Shown: in pieces, positions 7,838 to 15,220 of the stretch | Numbering within the stretch: the stretch's first letter is position 1 | How the letters are laid out: every line of letters starts with the position of its first letter | NCBI GenBank assembly: GCA_964502525.1 | Contig: CAZCXH010000083.1 | Span: 1-20,210, forward strand | Source of the DNA: DATLYB01 sp964502525 | GTDB lineage: Bacteria > Bacteroidota > Bacteroidia > Chitinophagales > CAIOSU01 | Length of the DNA: 20,210 nucleotides | Direction: 5' to 3' | The notes under the pieces: generated by a model | The model's database searches: none | The model's input: the letters and a program-made list of their open reading frames with translations, nothing else | Told to the model about the DNA's origin: nothing | Translations under genes and position numbers: made by a program

Positions 7838-8800
7838 TTTCACCAATTGGTCTTCGTCAATCATCTCCATGCACTTGAAATGTTTCTTTGGACATTGGTT
7901 GTAACCAATCTTCGAACAAGGGCGGCAGCGGAGTCCTTTCACTTCGAGAATTTCTGAGCGCGTGGCGCTGTCGCCAAAATAAGGCGACATTCCAAATTCG
8001 GGTATCGTATTGCCCCACAGCGAGATAACCGGCTTTTGAAATGCGGCTGCAATGTGCATCAGCCCCGTGTCATTGGCAACTATTGCGGACGCCTGGCGCG
8101 CCAGTGATGCCGATTGATTGAGTGAAAACTTGCCGCAGGCGTTGAAAACCTTGCTTTCCAAAGCCTGCGCGATTTTTGCCCCATCGCTTGATTCATTTTT
8201 TCCTCCAAGAATAACAAACGGCTTTTCGACTTTTTTACAAACGGAAATGATTTTATGTACCGGAAGTTTTTTTGTGAAATGCATCGCCCCGATTCCCCAT
8301 CCGATGTATCCGCTGCGATGAGATGGCGGCAATTCATTCATGCTGACTTCATCTTTTTTCGGAATAAAGTAATCAAGCCCTTTCCCGTCATTTGCTACGC
8401 CCAGCGTTTTCACAGTTTCCATGTAGCGGCCAACAATATGAACCGGCTTCAGCCTGTTTACTTTGAAATTCACCATCAGCCATTTTTCAATGTTGATCTT
8501 GTTGAAAGAGCGGCTGCGCGCCTTAAGCGCTTGCTTGATGACAAGTGTGCGTTGGTTGTTGTGAAGGTCAATGATCAGGTCATATTTTTCCTTTCGCAAT
8601 TCTTTGATGGTGTCGAGCAAATTGTCCTTTAGCGCCAGCAGTTTGTCAATGAATGGATTGGCTGAAAGCACTTCTGCAAACGCGGGCTTGGTTATATAGT
8701 GCATTTCAACGCTTTGCAATTGCTGTTTCAGGCAGCGCACAACCGGAGTGGTAAGCACGATGTCGCCAATGGAACTGAAACGGATGATGAGAATTTTCAA
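7814..8800 (-). CDS. Glycosyltransferase family 9 (ADP-heptose:LPS heptosyltransferase-like)
   Basis: 328 aa. The N-terminal Rossmann domain begins MKILIIRFSSIGDIVLTTPV, the classic WaaC/WaaF/RfaF opening. The second Rossmann domain has the nucleotide-sugar site VANDTGLMHIAAA (242-254; D244, H249) followed by PVISLWG. The tail carries a four-cysteine block (C292, C295, C303, C310; RCRPC, QCPKK, KCMEM), seen in a subset of GT9 enzymes. It should add a heptose or related sugar to lipopolysaccharide core on the cytoplasmic side of the inner membrane; donor and acceptor are inferred. The initiating codon is TTG: no ATG fits, and the family N-terminus begins exactly there. The TTG is 5 bases past the carbonic anhydrase stop, so translation is probably coupled. 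Confidence 0.9.
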   Translation of the reverse strand: MKILIIRFSSIGDIVLTTPVVRCLKQQLQSVEMHYITKPAFAEVLSANPFIDKLLALKDNLLDTIKELRKEKYDLIIDLHNNQRTLVIKQALKARSRSFNKINIEKWLMVNFKVNRLKPVHIVGRYMETVKTLGVANDGKGLDYFIPKKDEVSMNELPPSHRSGYIGWGIGAMHFTKKLPVHKIISVCKKVEKPFVILGGKNESSDGAKIAQALESKVFNACGKFSLNQSASLARQASAIVANDTGLMHIAAAFQKPVISLWGNTIPEFGMSPYFGDSATRSEILEVKGLRCRPCSKIGYNQCPKKHFKCMEMIDEDQLVKLLNSPHL

Positions 8801-8805
8801 TGAAT

Positions 8806-9321
8806 TCAGGCTTTGAGGTAGGGCATCGCTTTGTTAATATACTCATGGACGCCAAGCAGTATCATATCCTTTGCTTCAGGAGGCAGTTGCCTCACAATTT
8901 TCCCGGGCGAACCCAGCACCATGGAATAATCGGGTATGACCGTGTTCTCGGTGATAAGCGTGTTTGCTCCAATGATGCAGCAGTTGCCGATGGTAACGTT
9001 GTTCATGATGGTCGCCCTTATGCCAATGAGGTTGTTGTTGCCGATGGTGCACCCGTGCAAAACAGCAGCGTGACCGACCACGTTATCTTCCCCTACGATA
9101 ACCGGCACACCGGAATCAACATGCACGATGGCGCCATCCTGTATATTGGTTCGATTGCCGATGATGATTTTATCGTTGTCGGCACGCAACACCGCCTGAT
9201 ACCAAACCGATGCGTTGTCGCCCAGCCAAACATCTCCTATCACTATTGCACCGGGAGCTATAAATACATTTGTCCCTTTTCTTACTTGTGTTTTCAATAA
9301 CTCAAAATGCTTGTTCTCCAT
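8806..9321 (-). CDS. Gamma carbonic anhydrase family protein (left-handed beta-helix)
   Basis: 171 aa from the ATG at 9321. It is built of hexapeptide repeats. The three zinc-ligand histidines of the gamma class are present: H67 (IVHVDS), H84 and H89 (GHAAVLHGC). Also present are the conserved R46, D48 (LRADND) and Q61-D62 (NIQDGAIVH), equivalent to Arg59, Asp61, Gln75 and Asp76 of Methanosarcina Cam. The short acidic loop with the Cam proton-shuttle glutamate is missing, as in most bacterial YrdA/CaiE-like members, so activity may be low or different. The open frame continues to 9438, but those extra 39 residues lack homology and run into the mobile element, so I exclude them. It is first of a two-gene unit with the GT9 gene. 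Confidence 0.9.
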   Translation of the reverse strand: MENKHFELLKTQVRKGTNVFIAPGAIVIGDVWLGDNASVWYQAVLRADNDKIIIGNRTNIQDGAIVHVDSGVPVIVGEDNVVGHAAVLHGCTIGNNNLIGIRATIMNNVTIGNCCIIGANTLITENTVIPDYSMVLGSPGKIVRQLPPEAKDMILLGVHEYINKAMPYLKA

Positions 9322-9384
9322 AGAGGTATTGCTTGCAGTTAAAATGAATTGTCTTAAAACGGCATAGCCTTTATCAAACAAATA

Positions 9385-9404
9385 TATCCCGAAACAAGTG
9401 TTAT
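9385..9404 (-). repeat. 20-base repeat, inverted partner of 2050-2069
   Basis: TATCCCGAAACAAGTGTTAT, the exact reverse complement of 2050-2069. It lies 21 bases from the left border of the MITE-like element and 64-83 bases upstream of the carbonic anhydrase start codon. Its origin is unknown. Confidence 0.55.
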
Positions 9405-9424
9405 GCCATCGGATACTATTCAGT

Positions 9425-9577
9425 AGGGTGTTGGACAAATTGCATCTTTGAATCTGTCACCCTCCACCCTCCCTCCCGATAGAATCGGGATGCTTCGCTA
9501 TCAAGGGAGGCTGCTACCGCGCGAGGCATCCCCCTTTGAGGGGGACGAAGGGGGTGAGTGCAATTTGTCCTACACCC
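9425..9577. mobile_element. MITE-like element with 19-bp terminal inverted repeats and 7-bp target duplication
   Basis: The terminal repeats GGGTGTTGGACAAATTGCA (9426-9444) and TGCAATTTGTCCTACACCC (9559-9577) are complementary at 18 of 19 positions. Directly outside are identical copies of ATTCAGT (9418-9424 and 9578-9584), the expected target-site duplication. The interior has no credible gene but strong secondary structure: hairpin TCCCGAT-AGA-ATCGGGA (9474-9490) within an outer CCTCCCT/AGGGAGG pair (9468-9474, 9504-9510), and a CCCCC/GGGGG hairpin (9530-9544) followed by a GGGGGTGAG tail like that of the dispersed repeats at 1836 and 15265. It presumably moved using a transposase encoded elsewhere. 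The family was not identified. Confidence 0.75.
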
Positions 9578-9701
9578 ATTCAGTGCCAATTCGAAAACTC
9601 TGTTTCCCGATGGTATTCAAATCGGAGTACTGAGCGCATTGCAACCATCAGGCTTGAAATCCGTATTAACGGCATCCCTCAGTGTGTATTAAGCGGATGC
9701 T

Positions 9702-10070
9702 ATGAGAGAAGCGGTGAAAAGCGGGGTTTTCCTATTGGTTGTTTTCTGCGCGTTTGTTCATTCCTGCACTACCGACAACGGTGATCTTCAGCCGTTGTGC
9801 GCCATCAATGAAATGGATATTGCTGAAAAATGGTGGTACTCTCAGAATAATTCAAACGAACCTGCGCTGTATTTTCGTGGAAATGGCTTGTTAATAGTGG
9901 AAGGACGGGCTGACAGATTGTCCTTTACCCTTGAAAATTGCAACAAGATTAGAGTGACAAATCTTGCAACCCATAGCGAGGAACTTTGGGTTATCAAGAG
10001 CATCACCAAAGCCGCCCTGTCCATTCGGTATCCTTCAAAATCGGTAGTGGCTTATGCCCTGACGCGGTAG
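9702..10070 (+). CDS. Small putative lipoprotein of unknown function
   Basis: 122 aa. MREAVKSG, then a hydrophobic run (9-19), then FVHSC with Cys22 as candidate lipid anchor; His at -2 makes the lipobox imperfect. The mature part begins with an I-A-E-K-W-W-Y block (40-46), then four to six predicted beta strands (ALYFRGNG, LLIVEG, RLSFTLENC, KIRVTNL), a pattern resembling small lipocalin-like lipoproteins of Bacteroidota, but I cannot name a family. Cys33 and Cys80 could form a disulphide. It lies 100 bases before the galactokinase start on the same strand; no functional link is evident. Confidence 0.6.
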   Translation: MREAVKSGVFLLVVFCAFVHSCTTDNGDLQPLCAINEMDIAEKWWYSQNNSNEPALYFRGNGLLIVEGRADRLSFTLENCNKIRVTNLATHSEELWVIKSITKAALSIRYPSKSVVAYALTR

Positions 10071-10170
10071 CGTTCTGTATTATACTTTCGGCAGCCAGCT
10101 TTCCAAAACCTCTGTCTTCTGACCAATGACCAATGGCGATTCGGAGTATAGCTTTGCAGCTATTGACACC

Positions 10171-11331
10171 ATGCTGCATCTTCATCGGCTGCGCAGGAAA
10201 TTTTCAGATGTATTCGGCACCAACGCTGAACACGCGCAGATTTTCTTTTCGCCCGGAAGGGTTTGCCTTATCGGTGAGCACATTGATTACAACGGGGGCT
10301 TTGTTTTGCCTGCCGCTGTTTCGCTCGGCATTTACGGAGTGTTCAGGGAAAATGGCTCCAATACGTTGCGCATGTATTCAGGCATCGGGAGAAATGAGGC
10401 GAGGATCGAGCTTGAGGAAGAAATTACCTTTTCGGACAAGGCTGGCTGGGGTAATTATCCCGCAGGGGTGGTTAAATGTCTGATGCGGCAGGGAGTTCCA
10501 ATTACGGGAGGCGAGTTATTATTTGAGTCAAACCTCCCGGTGGGTGCGGGGCTTTCCTCGTCTGCCGCGATGGAGGTGCTTACGGGTTATATTTTTTCAT
10601 CACGCAATTCGCCAACACTTGATAAAATCGAACTGGCAACGCTTTGCAAAAAAGCTGAAAATGATTTTGTCGGTGTTCAGTGCGGCATCATGGACCAGTT
10701 TGCGGTGGCGATGGGGAAAAAGAACCATGCGGTGAAACTCAACTGTAATTCGCTGCGCTATGAATATGTGCCCGTTGAAATGGGAGAATATGTCCTCGTT
10801 ATTTTTAATACCAACAAAAAACGGGAATTGACCGGCAGCCTGTTCAACCAGCGTGTGAGCGAATGTAATGAGGCCCTCGGGCAAATCATGAAGCACAAGG
10901 CCGTTGAAGCCCTTGCCGATGCGGGGATGGACGATGTAAACTGCTTTGTCACGAACCCTGTTGCCCGAAAGCGGGCGCTGCATGTTGTGCAGGAAAACAT
11001 CCGGGTGAAAGAAGCAGCTGAAGCATTAAAGTCAGGTGATATTGAAAAATTTGGGATGCTGTTGTTCAGGTCGCATGAATCGCTCAGGAAGTTGTATGAG
11101 GTGACCGGCCATGAACTGGATGCGCTTGAAGAAGCTGCCAGAAAACATCCTGCCTGCATCGGGGCGAAGATGTCGGGGGCAGGCTTTGGCGGGTGCGCGT
11201 TGGCCATTGTGAAAAAGGATGCGATGGATGATTTCGTGAGGCATGTTCTTGAATCCTACCACGCCAAAACAGGGCTGGATGCAGATTTCTATTTGGCGGA
11301 AGTTGATGAAGGAGTCAGGAGGTTAGGGTAA
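10171..11331 (+). CDS. galK: Galactokinase
   Basis: 386 aa, the usual length. GHMP kinase of the GalK group: signature PGRVCLIGEHIDYNGG (28-43) with catalytic Arg30; ATP-binding LPVGAGLSSSAAMEV (122-136); CGIMDQFAVAMG (171-182) with catalytic base Asp175; and KMSGAGFGGCALAIV (333-347). It phosphorylates galactose at C1 in the Leloir pathway in the cytoplasm. The position that is usually Asn in GRxNLIGEHTDYN is Cys32, and Thr is Ile38. The frame opens at an earlier ATG (10126), but starting at 10171 leaves 27 residues before the signature, as in known galactokinases, and the 15 extra residues look unrelated; either start is possible. TAGCTTTG at 10149-10156 fits the Bacteroidota -7 consensus just before the chosen start but lacks a good -33. 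No galT, galE, galM or transporter is adjacent. Confidence 0.92.
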   Translation: MLHLHRLRRKFSDVFGTNAEHAQIFFSPGRVCLIGEHIDYNGGFVLPAAVSLGIYGVFRENGSNTLRMYSGIGRNEARIELEEEITFSDKAGWGNYPAGVVKCLMRQGVPITGGELLFESNLPVGAGLSSSAAMEVLTGYIFSSRNSPTLDKIELATLCKKAENDFVGVQCGIMDQFAVAMGKKNHAVKLNCNSLRYEYVPVEMGEYVLVIFNTNKKRELTGSLFNQRVSECNEALGQIMKHKAVEALADAGMDDVNCFVTNPVARKRALHVVQENIRVKEAAEALKSGDIEKFGMLLFRSHESLRKLYEVTGHELDALEEAARKHPACIGAKMSGAGFGGCALAIVKKDAMDDFVRHVLESYHAKTGLDADFYLAEVDEGVRRLG

Positions 11332-11402
11332 AGCTTGATTCTTTAAAGCGGTATCTACCTGCTAATTCCTTAACTTAGTGCCAGCTAAACTCTGGTGAGT
11401 CA

Positions 11403-12326
11403 ATGAAGTTGTCCCGCAGTTTTTTGCCGATACTTCTGATAATTGCAGCATGTAAGAAAGATGCTGAATACATCCCGGGTAACATCCCGCCCAATCCCGA
11501 CAATGTCCCTACAGTCCTCATTGAAAATTACGTGAACCGGATTTTTATTGACCTTGTCGGGCGCGAGCCGCTGGATGAGGAAATGGATTCTAATGTTGCA
11601 TTTCTGAAGAGGAATAACCTGAGCGTTGAGTCCCGGGAAAAAATTATCGAAAGGCTTCAAACTGACACAGCGTGGATTGAGGGCGATACATCATACGAAC
11701 AGGCCTACTACCAGCGCTTTTATGGCATCTGCAAGGCGCGTGTCCTTGAGGGGGAAAGCGATGCGGATATCATCAGGCAGATTGATCTTTTCCGCAATAC
11801 GCTTTTGGTGGATTCGCTGAGCGGTGACACGGTGCCGTCCGGCAACTCCATCAGTACGGCTCGCGCAAAACTTGAAATTGAAAAGCTGGAGAACGTGCTT
11901 AACTCCGGAAATGACTACCGGCATGGCTCTATCGGGGTGGATGAGGTTTACTGCAGAATGTGCAATAACTATGTATATGACCAAATCAATATGAACACAT
12001 TCAATTTCATCAGGGCGACATTTGATAATTTGTTTTATCGTTTCCCCTCAGGGAGCGAGTTGAATGTAGCGTGGGAGATGGTGGAAAAAAATAATTCGGT
12101 TAATTTGTTTGGAAAGAACGGGCAGAATAAGGGCGACTACCTTGAAATACTGACGACCTCGCGGGAATTTTATGAAGGGATGATCATGTGGGCTTATCTC
12201 AATCTGCTGGCGAGGTTCCCGGCATCGGAAGAAGTCAATAAATTGATGCAAGATTTTTATATGGATCATGATTTTCAGAAGGTGCAGAAAGCGATTATGG
12301 TGACGAATGAGTATGCGAATTTTTGA
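11403..12326 (+). CDS. Lipoprotein with repeated R-x-P helical motifs (DUF1549/DUF4214-like), first gene of envelope operon
   Basis: 307 aa. Signal peptide with lipobox IIAAC (Cys17). Three similar segments recur: 43-60 (YVNRIFIDLVGREPLDEE), 202-220 (FIRATFDNLFYRFPSGSEL) and 260-278 (MIMWAYLNLLARFPASEEV). Each fits [YF]-x5-L-x-x-R-x-P-x-x-x-E. The first strongly recalls the start of the planctomycete DUF1549 domain and also DUF4214; both are remembered similarities. A C184-x2-C187-N motif (CRMCNN) sits before the second repeat, resembling a haem site lacking the His. The protein is predicted to be mostly helical and to sit in the outer membrane facing the periplasm or the surface. It is the first of five genes that all encode exported proteins. 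The next start is 65 bases downstream. Function unknown. Confidence 0.7.
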   Translation: MKLSRSFLPILLIIAACKKDAEYIPGNIPPNPDNVPTVLIENYVNRIFIDLVGREPLDEEMDSNVAFLKRNNLSVESREKIIERLQTDTAWIEGDTSYEQAYYQRFYGICKARVLEGESDADIIRQIDLFRNTLLVDSLSGDTVPSGNSISTARAKLEIEKLENVLNSGNDYRHGSIGVDEVYCRMCNNYVYDQINMNTFNFIRATFDNLFYRFPSGSELNVAWEMVEKNNSVNLFGKNGQNKGDYLEILTTSREFYEGMIMWAYLNLLARFPASEEVNKLMQDFYMDHDFQKVQKAIMVTNEYANF

Positions 12327-12391
12327 CTGGGATTTGCGGGGTTAATGGAATGACGCCAGCAATTAATGCTATTTTGAAATAATTGAGGATA

Positions 12392-12889
12392 ATGAATAAA
12401 TTGAGAGTGAATAAAGCCTGCGGAATTTTTATCTTATTGATGGTAGCCTTTTCCTGCAATAAGGAAAGGGACGTCATCTATGGGGTGAATGAAGTTCCGG
12501 CAATTCCGGTTAATGCGGAAAAAAACAAACTCAAAAGCCCGGCTCAATATCTTGCCATTCTGCATGCCAATCTTTTCCAGCAGGCCTTATCATCAGGCGA
12601 ACTGGTGGAACTGACCGATATTGTCGAAGCCTTTGGAGATAAGGATTTAATTCATGAAGTTATCATCAGCAACTTCATGAACCGTCCAGGCGTCACCCTG
12701 CCACCGGATTCATTAATGAGAAGCAACATTGATTCATTCATTATAGAAACTTACACCCGCTTTTTTGTTCGGCATCCGAGCGAGTTGGAAATGGAGTTTT
12801 TCCGCAACTACCTGCAATCGCATGAAAGGGTATCGCCTGAGTTGGTGTATGTTGCGTTTTCGCTTGCGGATGAATATCAATTCTATTGA
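12392..12889 (+). CDS. Small helical lipoprotein sharing the R-x-P motif, second gene of envelope operon
   Basis: 165 aa. Lipobox VAFSC (Cys22). The C-terminal half carries FIIETYTRFFVRHPSELE (116-133) and ends ADEYQFY, closely matching in layout the last repeat and final TNEYANF of the preceding lipoprotein, so the two probably share an ancestral domain. The remainder is predicted helical with no family recognised. ATG at 12392 is chosen because GAGG lies just upstream and the signal peptide then starts MNKLRVNK; a TTG at 12383 would add three residues. It ends 10 bases before the next gene, so co-translation is likely. Confidence 0.65.
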   Translation: MNKLRVNKACGIFILLMVAFSCNKERDVIYGVNEVPAIPVNAEKNKLKSPAQYLAILHANLFQQALSSGELVELTDIVEAFGDKDLIHEVIISNFMNRPGVTLPPDSLMRSNIDSFIIETYTRFFVRHPSELEMEFFRNYLQSHERVSPELVYVAFSLADEYQFY

Positions 12890-12899
12890 ATATAGTAAT

Positions 12900-14258
12900 A
12901 TGAAAAGAAGAAAATTCATTCGCACCGCATCATTTGCAACAGCCGCTGCTATCACCGCCCCTTACATTCTGCCTGGCGGCAGGCTCTTCGCAAGATCAGG
13001 CTCGCAACTTGCTGAACATGTCGTCTATGTGCTTTTTGCCGGAGGTGTACGCCAGCAGGAATCAGTATTGCAGCGTTATCTGTCCGACAGCCAGGGAGTG
13101 CCGTTTGAAGGAAATATTTTGCTGAATATGCTTGAGGGCCAGCAGCCGGGGCCAAATGAGAAGCGGGTATATGGAACCGATCCTCCTCCCCCCGGCACCC
13201 GCGGCAGTATTCCTATTCCGCAAATTCTTTCTCAGACATTGCAATCGCAAGGCACCTTTTTCCCCGAGATAACTTTTACAAAGGGAGGAACCGGCCACTA
13301 TAATGGTTTAACCACAATCAGCTCCGGGAATTATGGCACCAACGGATTGCGCAAGCGGCCTCCCTACCCAACGATTTATGAATATGTGAGGCGGCATCTC
13401 GGAGTCGCTGCAAGCAAGGTGTGGTTTGTTGGCAATGGAATTGGCAACTCAACACAGTTGCTCAACTACAGCGACCATCCTGGCTACGGTTCCGTTTATG
13501 GCGCCAACTTTATCGCACCCGGCATCATCTTTGGCGACCTGGGTGAAGCGCATCTTAAAAATGCCAAAGTGTATCATCCCGAAGAAGAACTTGGGCCCGC
13601 TTATGAGATGAAAGCGTTTCTGGATTCTGTTTACCAGGCCCGGACAGGAACGCTTCCCGGAGTGACTAATACGGAAGAAGAAAAACATGATATTAAAGAA
13701 TTCATAAAGGCCATATTCCAGAAAAAGGCTGCAGGGCAGCTCGCCATGCCGCCTGTCAATGACACTGCTGAACTCAATATCACGGGCTATGCCTGCGAGG
13801 TCATCAAATGGTTCAAACCAACGCTCACGGTCATCAATTACAACTCCATTGACGGCTGCCACAGCAACTTCACCGGATACCTGCGTTCGATGCACCGGTG
13901 CGATCATGCGGTTGGGCACATCTGGAATTTCATTCAGACGCAGGTTCCTGAGATGGCGGGAAAGACCGCAATTGTTGTTACTCCGGAACACGGCAGAAGC
14001 CTTGATCCCAATCCTATCCTTGATGAAAACGAGTGGAAGGCTTTCGACCACAACAGTGATCCGAATGCGCGCAGGATGTTCAATATGATGGCAGGACCCG
14101 GCATTGACGCTAATTTAAAAATCGGCTCGGAGGCAAATCCGATTGGAGACGCCACAGATTGCGTTCCCACGATTGCGGAGATATTGGGGATAAAAAATGA
14201 GGTGGCGGGCGCGGGCCTGCTCGATAGCGATGCCAAATCATTGTTTGAAAGGATATGA
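12900..14258 (+). CDS. Tat-exported alkaline-phosphatase-superfamily protein, DUF1501/sulfatase-like
   Basis: 452 aa. Begins MKRRKFIRTASFATAAAITA, a twin-arginine signal (R3-R4-K-F-I), so it is exported folded, which fits a metalloenzyme. HVVYVLFAGGV (40-50) is the opening strand of the superfamily; TGHYNGLTTISSG (131-143) corresponds to the region around the nucleophile and substrate pocket; DGCHSNF (318-324) and MHRCDHAVGH (331-340) hold Asp/His candidates; VVTPEHGR (359-366), FDHNSD (382-387) and PTIAEILGI (423-431) match the metal-binding and closing blocks of sulfatases and phosphodiesterases. The DUF1501 label is by resemblance and genomic context; the exact family is not certain. The open frame extends upstream to 12765, but ATG 12900 directly begins the Tat motif. 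Its stop overlaps the next start (ATGA). Confidence 0.75.
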   Translation: MKRRKFIRTASFATAAAITAPYILPGGRLFARSGSQLAEHVVYVLFAGGVRQQESVLQRYLSDSQGVPFEGNILLNMLEGQQPGPNEKRVYGTDPPPPGTRGSIPIPQILSQTLQSQGTFFPEITFTKGGTGHYNGLTTISSGNYGTNGLRKRPPYPTIYEYVRRHLGVAASKVWFVGNGIGNSTQLLNYSDHPGYGSVYGANFIAPGIIFGDLGEAHLKNAKVYHPEEELGPAYEMKAFLDSVYQARTGTLPGVTNTEEEKHDIKEFIKAIFQKKAAGQLAMPPVNDTAELNITGYACEVIKWFKPTLTVINYNSIDGCHSNFTGYLRSMHRCDHAVGHIWNFIQTQVPEMAGKTAIVVTPEHGRSLDPNPILDENEWKAFDHNSDPNARRMFNMMAGPGIDANLKIGSEANPIGDATDCVPTIAEILGIKNEVAGAGLLDSDAKSLFERI

Positions 14259-15220
14259 TTATGAGAAAAGCCTCGGTAAGGATTTTTTATTTTATGGCTT
14301 TATGCGCATGGGCGGTTAAAATATCATCCTGCTCGCAGAATTTGCCGCCCAATCCTTACGAAAGTGTAAGCGATCAGATTGACACTGCGCAGGTTGCAGT
14401 GGTTGACCCTAATTCTTTCGCTGGAATACATAAAAATATTTTGGCTGTCACCTGCGCCAACTCCGGCTGTCATGACGGCACGTTCGAGCCTGATTACAGA
14501 ACCATTGAAAGCGCTTATAATACGCTGGTCTTTCATCCCGTCAAAAAAAATGACACCCTTAATTCATTTCAGTACAGAGTGGCGCCCGGCAGCCTTGACA
14601 AGTCCATGCTTTACCTTCGCATTACGCAAGACCTCAACGGCAACTCCGGAATAATGCCATTGATCGTGAATCCCGGATCCGACTGGCCTTCAAAGAAGGA
14701 TGAATACATTCAGAACATTGCCAATTGGATTGAAGGAGGCGCAAAGGACATTTTGGGCAATTCGCCTGTCACTCCGAACAGGCGGCCTCAAATGCTCGGT
14801 GCGGCTGTTTTTCCCGCTGGAACAACCGTGCAATTCGAGAGAGCCTCAAACGGCTCAGCGAAAATTCCATTGGGCTCGTCTTCGATTGATATCTGGTTCA
14901 GTTTATATGACGATTCGTCCGCTGTCACTGCGTTTGCGGAAAACAAAGTCAGATTTTCGCTCTTTATGAATGATTTCACCGCTGCTGAGGAGCGGAGTCT
15001 GCAAGTTCTTGCATCGCCCTTGCAGGCGGAAGGTTACGGGGGAACACAGGCGGATTTTTATCACAAGATCACAATCAATCCATACGACTTTGGCATCCCG
15101 GGCAACAATATTTTCATGCGTATTTATGTGAAAGATCCGCAAAACGATATCACTGAGATTCCTTCTAAGCATAGCGAAGATGCTTTCAAAACTTATTTCA
15201 CTTTGGTGCTGGAAACATGA
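14255..15220 (+). CDS. c-type cytochrome-like lipoprotein with CX4CH haem motif
   Basis: 321 aa. Lipobox KISSC (Cys26). The cytochrome-c-like part spans about 55-165: C67-A-N-S-G-C72-H73 is a CX4CH haem attachment motif, a variant of CXXCH; RVAPGSLDKSMLYLRI (108-123) and SGIMPLI (131-137; Met134 as possible distal ligand) follow; and YIQNIANWIEGGAKD closes the domain with the W-I-x-x-G-A hallmark of planctomycete-type cytochromes (PSCyt). The C-terminal part (170-321) is beta-rich, possibly an Ig-like domain. It is likely to be an electron carrier or redox sensor in the periplasm or outer membrane; attachment of haem needs testing. ATG at 14255 overlaps the previous stop; an in-frame ATG at 14261 is an alternative. 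Confidence 0.78.
   Translation: MIMRKASVRIFYFMALCAWAVKISSCSQNLPPNPYESVSDQIDTAQVAVVDPNSFAGIHKNILAVTCANSGCHDGTFEPDYRTIESAYNTLVFHPVKKNDTLNSFQYRVAPGSLDKSMLYLRITQDLNGNSGIMPLIVNPGSDWPSKKDEYIQNIANWIEGGAKDILGNSPVTPNRRPQMLGAAVFPAGTTVQFERASNGSAKIPLGSSSIDIWFSLYDDSSAVTAFAENKVRFSLFMNDFTAAEERSLQVLASPLQAEGYGGTQADFYHKITINPYDFGIPGNNIFMRIYVKDPQNDITEIPSKHSEDAFKTYFTLVLET

Larger units (their letters stand above)
9322..9701. other. 380-base divergent intergenic region with MITE-like insertion
   Basis: This is the spacer between the carbonic anhydrase start (minus) and the small lipoprotein start (plus). It holds the 20-base repeat at 9385-9404 and the 153-bp element at 9425-9577. On the minus strand, bases 9386-9379 read TATATTTG, matching the Bacteroidota -7 consensus TAnnTTTG, but no TTTG lies at the expected -33 spacing, so the promoter assignment is weak. 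The stretch 9585-9701 shows nothing recognisable. Confidence 0.5.

Noticed and set aside
9448..9633. Open frames across the MITE-like element
   Set aside because: They translate the palindromic repeat itself, and there is no transposase signature.
13449..14051. Minus-strand open frame of 200 codons inside the Tat-exported protein gene
   Set aside because: Antisense to conserved metal-site blocks; no protein-like features of its own.
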